Shown here in pieces: positions 44,863 through 54,490 of a DNA stretch of 64,000 bases. The notes under the pieces are model-generated. The model saw only the letters and a program-made list of their open reading frames with translations. It did no database searches and was not told the origin of the DNA. Made by a program: the position numbers and the translations under genes. The first letter of the stretch is position 1. The number at the start of each line of letters is the position of its first letter. The stretch is from Streblospio benedicti (Eukaryota; Annelida; Polychaeta; Spionida; Spionidae), in contig CM032659.1 in the NCBI GenBank assembly GCA_019095985.1, positions 798,331 through 862,330 of the forward strand. Reading direction: 5' to 3'.

Positions 44863-47800
44863 ACTCCCCCCACCCCGCCTCCCGCCGCATGAGACGGAGG
44901 TCTGGACAGAGAGTCTCGGGAGCCAGTAACAACATGCGACTCCGTGGCTTGCCAGCCGCCAGCCCTGGTACAAGTGGCCAGGAAAACACTGTCAGAAATC
45001 CAGCTAAATCATCTGAGCACTCTCGATCAGATTCTTCAGACGGAACAGAAACATCAAATACTGGGCTTGTTCTTGGCAATATTAATGTTGTAGTGCAAGG
45101 CAATCCCAGTGCCGGCATCCCCATACATTCCAGTTCTGCTTTACTGGCCACACTGCTTACTGATACAGCACCGCAACAGACTGAGTCGAGAGCGCAGAGT
45201 TCAAACGACGCTTCCAATGAAGGCGACGGTACCTCTTCTGGTCTCAGCAAGCGGTCAACGTCTCCCAAGGGCAATACTCCCAAGAAGGTGAAGCGGGAGC
45301 ATGGGGAGCCGCATGGTGAAAGCAGCCTGGGACAGGACCAACCACCTTGCCAGTCACACATACCCAGCAGTGAGGCAGCTCAGGGAAGTGACGAAGGTAC
45401 AGTGTCAGTAGAAGATGATGACAATGATGATAAAGTCGTTGAATGGGATAGTAATGAGGATGAGGATGAGGATGATGATGATATCAAATACTTATTGGAA
45501 GAAGAAGATCAGGAATTTGATAATGATGAAGACGTTGTGGGTGACGACAATGTGGAAACTACAGGCATTGTGCAGGCTGATCCTCCCACTCTAGTAAAAC
45601 CTGCTAATGATCAAGATTTAAAGGCTATGAATGCACATTTAAAAGAAAAACATTCGTTAAAAAAGAAATTTTTACTGGAGTATTTGAGAGGGCTTGAAGA
45701 TATAAGTAAGGAAGTTACCATTTTGGTTCACAATTATGCATGGCAAACAAAGTATAATCAATTCTATCTCGATATATTGTGTGGAGATGAGAAGAGAGAA
45801 TTTACTGCAACTTTGAGTGGACTACAGAAACGCTGCAAGAATGAAAGATCCAAGATTAAGAATGTGAGGGGCAAGAAAATAGGTCATGAGACGAGTTCAT
45901 TTAGGGACGATTGCTTGAATATTTTGAACACTTTAGATAGCATTTTTGTGGATTTGAATACATTGATACTGAAGAGGAATGCAGCAGTAGGACTTGATGC
46001 GTATGATGACGAAAGAACTAAGGTAATGGACAACTTATTTGAGTTCAGATTATCAATACAGAAGCCAGTGTTTGACCAGGTAAGCGCGTTAGAAGAGGAA
46101 TGTGTGCAAATATTAGTTAGACGTAGGTCTGCTAGAATACGGGGAAGATGGGACTTGGATCCTCCAGAACAACCACATAATCCAGAACAATCGAACCGAG
46201 GAGAAACTGAAAGTGATTGCAGTGGTGAAGAGGACCTTCGTGGTGATAACGTAGAGGATGAGGATCAGCAAGCTACTTTGGATGCATACATGGACAAATT
46301 GGTTAACGATCGGCAAAAACTGCTAGAACAAATGAATGCCATTCAAGCTGAAATATCCGGTACTGCAAATCTCGTGAGAAATAGAAATGTGCAGGAGAAT
46401 AATTCAAGTACACCAAACAATATTAATGGTACACCTGGAAGTGAAACGTTTAACAATTTGCACTTACTGGCAAATATCATGACCAATCAGGAAGCAGACC
46501 GTCTGAAGGAAGCTTTGCGCTCGACGAAACGAAAGCTGGAGTTACTGGATGAAAGAAAGGAGTTCTTCACCATTGATGAATACCAAGAAAACTATATTAG
46601 TTTGCGTTTACAAGTGGACGAGCTGGAAAGAAGACTTCAAGGAGCGTCCACACAATCTGTGTCTCCTGCATCTCTATCCAAACCCAGGCCAAGTGCAACG
46701 ATGTCCAATCCTGAGTCAAAGATAAGCAAAGATAACCCCTCCACTTCATCAGATAATTCATCGTTGTTGAATAGCACTGGGAACTCTGAACATTGTACTA
46801 GAAATAGTGGAATATTTGGGTCCACGACTACTAGTGTTACCAACCTTGGATCCAACATTGTTACTACAGAGAACTTTAGTGTCAATGCAAATTCTGAAAG
46901 AAATGCTGATAATACCAACAGCGATAACACCCTTGTTCATAGTGCTGACATTTCCACATCCAACTCTGGTATTACAAAGGGGTCCAATGCAAGCGGTAGT
47001 ACTCCAAATGATACTAAGCACACTTCTAATCGGCATACTATATCAAGTACTGCTACTGCATCCGAATCAGCCACAAATCCAGGCTGTTCCACAAGGTTTA
47101 GGTTGAAAACTACTAGTGCCTCCAATTTTATTCCAATCAGTGATCTAGCATCAAACCTGCACAAATCTTCAGGGATCACTGCCGCATCGTCTTCGAACAC
47201 AGTCTCTTCTGCAGATATCAGTGAAGATGATTCAAATACAAACAGTTCCACAGCAAATAACTGTGCAACATCCAACAGAGAGTCCAGTGATGGCACCGCG
47301 TCCCTCTAATTCAGACGAGGCTATACCAGACAACAATGAAGCCACGAGTGACAAAGTTAACAAAGAAGCAGGTGGTGAAGCTCATCAATCTACAACTCCT
47401 CCCGATTCACCCGTACACATGTCAGCTCTCCATACTGGTGATAATTTTAGAGTAACTGGTACTGAGGCTACAAACAATAATGGAGAAGTGGAGGGCACAT
47501 TTACTTTGACAGTGTCTGGCTCTCGTGCACCTGCAACCAGCCGTGTAATGCCACAAACGCAGTCATGCTCAGATAACAACAACCAGACAGGAAAGGTGGA
47601 TACAAGTGCAAATCAAGTGCATAACACTAGAAGTAGTTCAGAAACTAAAAAGGTAACTTTTTGTGAAAGAGGCGACACACAAAACGAGCCCAGAGTGTCA
47701 AATCAAATTGCAGGAAGTAGAAGTTTGAGTGATAGAAAAATAAAGACACTGCAAAGTGTTTTGGATGAGACTATTGATCAGTTGTATCATGAAGAGTCTG

Positions 47801-50800
47801 ACAAAACATCAGCTCCTAAATCAAGAAATGCTAAGTCTGACGAGGAGAGTGGTGTTACTGCTGGACCCATGGCCACAGGGCTTCCACCCTTATATCTCCA
47901 GGCACTGGCTGACAATGATGCGAAACCAATTATTATAGGGCCTGGTGCAGCCAAAAGAGTCCTAGATTTTGACGATGTGAAAGAGGACTCCGAAACGGAG
48001 AGAATGGATGATAATGATAGTTCAGATCAGTTATCTTCCTGCTTGAGCAATGACCAAGATGCTGGAGAAGCACAGAGAGCATCAGCATCATCAACAACTA
48101 AGAAATCAACAAACCACAAGAATGCTAGCGTGTGTTCTGGAACGTCGAACCCTGATCGTGAGCCAACTCCTAGTGGTGCTAACAGTGTACCAGTGGTAAC
48201 CCTAACCAACAGTCTGAAGAACAAAAAACCTCCGCAAACATCCACTCCATCTGTCAAAACACACGGTTTACGCAGTGTTACCATATGGAAACCGACTCCT
48301 TCCAATAATTATCAGAAACCAGACACAAACTCTCGCATAGAGGCAGATGCACCAATAGTTATAACAAGTAGGCGAATAGGAACCATCACAAACACGGACA
48401 GTAATGATTACCCAGAATTACGAAGAGTTATGTTGTCCACCAACCCTCCTGCCTCAACCACAACTCAGGGTCAGGCAGCCAAAGACATAGCAAAGAAGAT
48501 TGCTACAGTCGACCGACAGCTAAAGGAACTGGAAGAAAGAAAGCAATTCCTCTCTCCCAGTGAATACTCACCGCATCTTGACAGTCTCAATGCGTATAGA
48601 CATGAACTTGAAAAGCGTTATAAAGAACTCATTCAAGCCGGTGAAAGCGAGGATGCTGACATTAATGTCAATGAGGTGGGGCGACCTGACAGACCAACAT
48701 CTCGACACATAAATGTCAATGAGGAGGTGGAGCGACCTGCCCGGCCGACCTCCCGGAAATACGCTGACAATCGTGTGCAAGATGTTCCAATGGATGTACG
48801 AGACGCCTATATATCCACAGGAAATGCAGAGAAATCCAACCAGTCGTGTACATACATACCTAGAAGTCGTAAACTATTCTTTGACATTGGCAGATTTAAA
48901 TCTTTGGGTAAATCGACACAAAAGTCGCTGGAAACGCTCCAGGCGGAAGCGAGAAAGATGGAAAGACTGATGAGGAGAGGGAGCGCGAAAACTAAACAAC
49001 AAGCAGATGATCTGCGTAAAGCTTATGTGAAGAATGCAGAGCAAAGTGAACATTATGCGGTGTTACGGGACACCTATTTGCGTGAAGAAAAACGCTTAAG
49101 GAACATCCTGTACAGAGACTATTATATGGTGTATCCGGACTCAGATGGAACCGGAGATTCAGATGCTTCTTCATCTGATGATGAGTCTGCTTCAATCGAT
49201 AAGTTGAATAGAAAAGTAGATAGAATTAACGAGATGATCCGGGATCTGAAAGACAAAAAAGATTTCCACACTACAGAAGAATACGAAGCAAAGCTTTCAG
49301 CGTACACGGCAAAGGGTAAGAAGTGGTATGCTCTATTAAGACGGAAGAAAAGGGCCGATAAAGAACAACAGACGGTGGCCAATGAGGATGAGGAGAAAAA
49401 ACAGCACAATGAGAAGAAATCCGACAAAGCAGCATCGAACAATGAGGAGAAATCCGACAAATCATCATCTTCGACAAAACACAATGAGGAGAAATCAGAC
49501 AAACCATCATCTGCAACAAAACACAATGAGGAGAAATCAGACAAATCATCATCTCCAACACAACCAACATGTACAAAATCTATAGAGGACAAGAGACGCT
49601 ATATGATGGAAAAAGCTAGAGGATTGTATGAAGAAGCTTGCAAATCTCTCAAAAACTTGCCATCGCAAAAGTTCAGCTACAGCAAAGCAGAGTATCAATC
49701 ATACTACCTTAGCTTACATAACGAAAAGGAGCGATATTATTCCATGATGGCCGAAATTGAAGCAGGTGACTATGATGATCATGATACAGACAGTAGTTTT
49801 GAGCAGTCCTTTGATGTCGATGTTGATGATGACGACGATAGCAATGACCGATCAGCGTGCGCATTGCGAATCGGTGGCTGCGTAAGCTGCACTGATAAGG
49901 ATCTATCAAAATTTTATCAATTTATTCCAGATTTTAAGGAGGAAGAGGTTCTTCTTCAATTGGAAGCAGATTGGCCACTGTTAAACCAACATTGGGAACA
50001 GTCACAATCCAGAACCTCTCAGTTTGCTCATATGGCTGCAGATGGGGAAAGCGAAGATTCCTCTGAGCAAGCTCAAAGTCCAGAACAGTCAAAACAACCA
50101 GAAACAAGTAACGAGTCAGGAGAGTTGCAATCGTCAACGTCTGCATTCACAATAGTTAGACGTAGGTCTGCTAGAATACGGGGAAGATGGGACTTGGATC
50201 CAGCGGAACAACCACATAATCCAGAACAATCAAACCGAGGAGAAACTGAAAGTGATTCAGACCAGCTGGCTTCGTCACAATCATCAGCCTCTACAGACAC
50301 ATACGACAGGTCCGCTCGTATACGTGGAGATTGGTGGCGTAAGGATCCACCAGAAAAAACACAAAGTCAGAAACCGTCAAAACAAAGGGAAAATGTAGAG
50401 ATGGCCGATCGTTCAGATTCTAAACAATCAGATACATTGTCCCACACTGAGTCGACTTCACACGGGAGCAAACCATCCTCTAGTAAAGATGACTCGGCTA
50501 CACAAGTTGAAGAAGCAAGCACATCTACTACTCTAGCAACCAATGAGCATGCTGCATCTCGCATGGATATGAGTGAAGCAGACTCCAATAGGACTAACGA
50601 CAGGACATCTGGTCAAAATGACGGGCAGTTAGAAGAACCCTGTTGCCCACATTTACAAGTGTACGGGCGCCCTATGAATTGTTGGGACTTAACAGGCAAG
50701 AAATCTATGATTTTCTGGGCAGATGGGATCTGCCAGCTGATCAGTATGAACGTCTGTGGGGCTTGTTGAAGGATCCTGCTGCCCCTGAAGATGATGATGA

Positions 50801-51485
50801 GGAGGTTGTGGACAGAGCGAGGGCTGGTAATAGATCGAGGGAATCCAGTTCTCAAACAATGTCGGTTGATGGAAATTTTTCTGAAGAAAATATGGAAATT
50901 TCTCATGAAAGTGGCAGTGGGTGTAATAACAATAACTGTAATGACAACAAGGATAGCAAGAGTGTGAATTCAAGTCTTGAAACAATGTCTGCTGATGAAG
51001 GTCACAATGCAAAGAGTGACATTATAGAAGAAACTGAGGCTGCATGTGATGCTGCTACTGAAAAGGTGGATAATTCTGAGTCTGATGATGTTAATGATGA
51101 TGTTAATTGTAATAATTGCAACAACAACCAAGATGACAGTGAAGATCTGAATGAGAAGAATGATCACTGCATCAAGAATGACGTAACGTCTACGAATGTT
51201 AAGAAGAGAACAGTAAAGATGAGCCGACTGATTGGCCGTGTCAACAATTCACTACATTGGGAGGTGATCAATTGCAAAAGTGCTTCAACCAATGGAGAGA
51301 AAGTAGGTCGATCTGGGTCGAATGATGTTGAACCAAATCAGCGTAAAGATGATGATTCTGCTAGCGATGATGGTGGAAAAAAGGCTGATGGATATGACAG
51401 TGGTGACATGGAGACATCATCTACAGATTCTGAGAGAGACAAGCTTGCAGAGTATCCGCACAGGATATGTCATCACTGCAAAGTG
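44863..51485 (+). CDS. Nested giant gene, 6.6-kb central exon with repeated helical modules
   Basis: Acceptor TTGTTCTTTCACAG ends at 44862; donor AAAGTG|GTAAGT follows 51485 in phase 0. Long open frames cover it: to 47309, then 47221-50769 one base over, then back from about 50622 to the donor. At least four copies of a two-helix module recur (about 46490-46640, 48485-48635, 49190-49360, 49590-49770) with cores LDERKEFFTIDEYQ, LEERKQFLSPSEYS, LKDKKDFHTTEEYE and LPSQKFSYSKAEYQ. Two near-identical RRRSARIRGRWDLDP blocks lie at 46114 and 50153, with a weaker third at 50305 (DRSARIRGDWW). Linkers are acidic or Ser/Asn/Thr-rich. The exon entry also needs a one-base shift in a run of six C at 44866. 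The two frame switches inside the exon cancel in number but leave 3.4 kb in another frame. No homologue recognised; a scaffold or chromatin-type protein is only a guess. Confidence 0.75.
46114..46218 (+). repeat. RRRSARIRGRWDLDP block, copy 1
   Basis: This 105-bp segment encodes VRRRSARIRGRWDLDPPEQP and then PHNPEQSNRGETESD. By eye it differs from copy 2 (50153-50257) at about four positions only, while the sequence on both sides is unrelated. That points to recent duplication or gene conversion inside the exon. The two copies are read in different absolute frames, each in the frame of its own long ORF. Confidence 0.85.
49405..49563 (+). repeat. 42-bp coding minisatellite (HNEEKSDK repeat)
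   Basis: Four tandem units of about 14 residues read HNEKKSDKAASN, NEEKSDKSSSSTK, HNEEKSDKPSSATK and HNEEKSDKSSSPTQ. The repeat lies between the third and fourth helical modules and is lysine- and serine-rich. Repeat number is likely to vary between individuals. Confidence 0.85.
50153..50257 (+). repeat. RRRSARIRGRWDLDP block, copy 2
   Basis: Near-identical partner of 46114-46218; it encodes VRRRSARIRGRWDLDPAEQP. Its position in the frame of the 47221-50769 ORF, one base off from copy 1, shows that both long frames are genuine coding frames and that a frame discontinuity lies between them. Confidence 0.85.
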
Positions 51486-51774
51486 GTAAGTCCTGCATTT
51501 ATTATCAATATAGTAGACACTTGTTATTTCTAATATTTAGGGATTAACTATTTGACATTTTGTCGTAGTGTTATTGAAGGGAAACAAATCTTAACATCAA
51601 GAAAGAGAACACGCGAGATAAGAAATTTCAATACCACGAGTTTCTACTGTATATCGGCTATTTCAATGCACTCTCACTAAATATTTTCATGGCCATGTGA
51701 TTTTAATTATAGTTGCATTTCGCATGTGTCTCATAGTTGACGTTTTTAATCTGGAACCATCCTTACTCTTGCAG

Positions 51775-51869
51775 GAGTTCTCGTTCGCCCAGGACTTGCT
51801 GGATCACCTCAACACGCGGCGGCCGTGCCGCACAGACTACCTGTGTGAGGACTGCGTCATATTCCTCAG
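51775..51869 (+). CDS. Nested giant gene, zinc-finger exon 1
   Basis: Acceptor TTACTCTTGCAG and donor CTCAG|GTGAGA bound 95 nt, phase 0 in and phase 2 out. With the end of the previous exon (RICHHCKV) it completes a finger with exact spacing C-x2-C-x3-F-x5-L-x2-H-x6-C (CHHCKV-EFSFAQDLLDHLNTRRPC), the layout of a C2HC zinc finger. It continues with CEDCVIFL, the start of a second Cys pair. The exon is GC- and CpG-rich, unlike the AT-rich central exon, which may mean an older, more constrained part of the protein. Confidence 0.75.
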
Positions 51870-52431
51870 GTGAGAACAGTCGCCAAGTCTCCAATGTACA
51901 CCACCTATCCTTTTAAAAAAACTGCACAGTACTTGATGAGACATTGTTGGGAGAAAAGATGAGTATTTGGTGAATGATGCAATACACCGATGGTCAATGG
52001 ATACAATGCTATGACTGATTTGCCTGCAATGTTTTGGAACTGCGGGATAATGTAATTATGAAGTACTAGTATGTACTTGTGAAGAGCACTTAGACAGTAT
52101 AGTTGAGCTGCTACTTAAAGATTGAACTAAGTGTAATTTCATATCATTTTGGAATGGATTAGAATTTAGATTTTCACCCACTTCATTGTTTTACTACTGG
52201 ACTTCAGCAGCACATTTTTACCACGTGATCGATGCATAATTTCAATCCCATTTAGCAGATCTAGTGTTGCCACCACCGCCCCTTCCTTTAACTAGTTTCT
52301 CAAAATACATAAGAATAACAACGAAAGGAAGTTTTAGGATCACCGCACCTTGGCACATGAACACCGACCTTGTGGAATTCTAACACACAAAAAAAAGCCT
52401 GACTTCCTGAGCAGTGTTCTTCCTCTTGCAG

Positions 52432-52543
52432 GAACCGGCGGCGCCTGAGCCATGTGAGGAGACGACGGCTCCCGGTGGTGAAGTTCTGTGAGCTCTGTGA
52501 CTACAAGTACGAGTGGGCATACGAACAGCGAGCGTCGGAAGGG
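52432..52543 (+). CDS. Nested giant gene, zinc-finger exon 2
   Basis: Acceptor TTCCTCTTGCAG and donor GAAGGG|GTGAGT bound 112 nt, phase 2 in and phase 0 out. It encodes a basic stretch (NRRRLSHVRRRRLPVV) that could bind nucleic acid or serve as a nuclear signal, then KFCELCDYKYEWAYEQR with a third Cys-x2-Cys pair. The matching second pair of ligands is not obvious within this exon. GC-rich like its zinc-finger neighbours. Confidence 0.75.
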
Positions 52544-53066
52544 GTGAGTCATGTAAAATCAGTCACAGTGGCATTTAGTTTAAAGAATAAAATATGGTAC
52601 ACATTTTGAAAAGCTACACTTTCACAAACATGTAGCATGAAGCGAGCATTTCGTACACCTATAGAAATATCTTTTTTAAGAGAATACCATAGTGGTAGAA
52701 GTTGGGATGAACTAATATAATTATACACAATATTCACTAACGTCCGACTATAGAGCACATTATATACATATATACATATAGTAAATAAATCATGTAACTT
52801 TTTATCATTTTGTAATATGCTCCTACATCTAACTACATACATATGTACAACATACAAATTTTCGTGTAGTAACCAAGGTTCACAGTGCACATATATATAC
52901 AATATAAGCCTTCGCATGGGTAGAAACTTTGTAGTGCTCCTTATTCATTGCCGTGTACGATGTCTTTGTCTTTTGTTTGTAATGTATCTGTGATAAATGA
53001 TAAATGAAACTTTTTCAATTCAATTCAATTCGATTTTACACACTTCCCTGGCCGGCTGTGTTCCAG

Positions 53067-53162
53067 GGCGCCATGGCGCGCTACTGTACGGGCTGCACGG
53101 ACGGCTGGGCCTGGACCATCGACTGGCGCAGACACCAGGAGATGCACAAGTTACAGCACTGG
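53067..53162 (+). CDS. Nested giant gene, zinc-finger exon 3
   Basis: Acceptor GTGTTCCAG and donor CACTGG|GTGAGG bound 96 nt, phase 0 on both sides. It encodes ARYCTGCTDGWAWTIDWRRH and then QEMHKLQHW. The spacing C-x2-C-x12-H-x3-H is exactly that of a C2H2 zinc finger, although the usual hydrophobic core is replaced by Trp residues. Strongly GC-rich. With the two preceding exons it forms a compact C-terminal cluster of four Cys pairs. Confidence 0.75.
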
Positions 53163-53569
53163 GTGAGGCACGGCCTTCAGAGTAGATATATTTGAATACC
53201 CATAATTGACACAATCATGCCTCACAGAGTACAGCTCTGAAAGTTTTAACAAATCTTAAAATAACTTTGCAGCAACCGATTCATTAAAATGGTTTTCCCC
53301 CATGTTAATATATTGTTTTTTTTTAAATTTTGTTGGTGTCCATGTTACATACATAGATGTAAAATTGATAATATAATGTAAAAGCAGCATAGTCAGCAGT
53401 TAGCTGCTTATTTGAAATGTAATTCAACTAATTTCAATAAATCTGTATCATCGTTGTAGTCATCTTGACCATCATTGTCTTCATGATGTCTATTATTCTG
53501 TTATTCAGCTATATATTTAATCATATGTATAAATGATTGTTTTAACTTATTTCCTTTTAATTCTTGAAG

Positions 53570-53830
53570 GGACGAGTGCGTAGAGAAAGAATACAGCTTG
53601 AGCAAATAAAGACCAGAGAAGAAAAAGAAAGAGAGAGTAAAGAAAAAGAAAGAAAAGAAGAAACTGAGCGTAAAGAACTAACAGATAAACGGGCAGAAAA
53701 ACAGAAAAACGCTGCAGAAAGGATCTTGAAACAAAAAGAAGTGGAAGAAAAATGGAAAGCGGAAGTGGCACAGGCTGAAAAGGAACAGGCTGAGCGTCAA
53801 CAGTTAGAAAAAACAAGAGCGAAGAAGTAG
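53570..53830 (+). CDS. Nested giant gene, last coding exon with charged helical tail
   Basis: Acceptor TTTTAATTCTTGAAG ends at 53569; the exon opens in phase 0 and runs 86 codons to TAG at 53828. It is nearly all Glu, Lys, Arg and Gln (REEKERESKEKERKEETERK and onward) with few hydrophobic residues. This fits a single alpha-helix or a long coiled coil better than a globular fold. It follows the zinc-finger cluster directly and is AT-rich, like the central exon. This ends a predicted protein of about 2,750 residues. Confidence 0.75.
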   Translation, partial: GRVRRERIQLEQIKTREEKERESKEKERKEETERKELTDKRAEKQKNAAERILKQKEVEEKWKAEVAQAEKEQAERQQLEKTRAKK

Positions 53831-54490
53831 AGTGTCGGTGAAGGAACCAGAAATCAAACTGTACAAGATCAGAGAAAACACTCTAAAGAGTTGAGAGGGA
53901 GAAGTGATTCTATTCTGTAACATTTTTTATAACATTTATGTTCTTAGGCATTTCATAGTATTGCAGATATATTTTGTTATAGGAATATTTTCCACATACA
54001 TGTACATCCTGATGTTCCCATCGTGAGTATGTTTTAGACTTGAGTGGCAATATCATTTGAAGAAACACACTTTTATCCATAGGAAAATGTTAAAGAATTC
54101 TTATTTTAGAAATAGATTTTACATAAGCAGATACGATCAACACTGATGATGTAGAATAATATAGATTTAATCAGTGTATGAATTGTCAGGGTTTTAATAT
54201 TGTTTCATGTGTGTACATGCAATATTTTATAATATCACGTGTATGTGATGTAAATGCAGGCTTGTGAAATATTTATTAATCAATCCGTACATATTTTTGG
54301 TATAAACATGTGTATCTTCAGCATGTGGAATTAGCCATGAAATGTAAAAGTCCATCCAACCTTAGTCCACTGACATAACTATATTATACAAGTATATGAT
54401 TTTATATTTGATATATATTTTAGGAATTTATTTTATGAAAAGCAATTTTGAAGTATATTTTAATAAAATAAATACAATTTAATTGTTTTG
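53831..54490 (+). terminator. 3'UTR and overlapping polyadenylation signals of the nested gene
   Basis: AT-rich untranslated sequence follows the stop. Two overlapping AATAAA hexamers lie at 54462-54467 and 54467-54472, followed by T-rich sequence. Cleavage near 54490 would give a 3'UTR of about 660 nt. This shows the nested gene ends inside the host intron and does not splice into the exon at 63846. Confidence 0.65.

Noticed and set aside
44756-45361. 201-codon minus-strand ORF
   Set aside because: Shadow of the coding central exon of the nested gene on the plus strand.
47096-47214. Possible short intron explaining the frame change near 47300
   Set aside because: Although it begins GTTTAG and ends CTGCAG, removing it puts the downstream sequence in a frame with an immediate stop, and the enclosed sequence is protein-like in the upstream frame.
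49122-49592. 156-codon minus-strand ORF rich in SDFSSL repeats
   Set aside because: Antisense reading of the plus-strand HNEEKSDK minisatellite.
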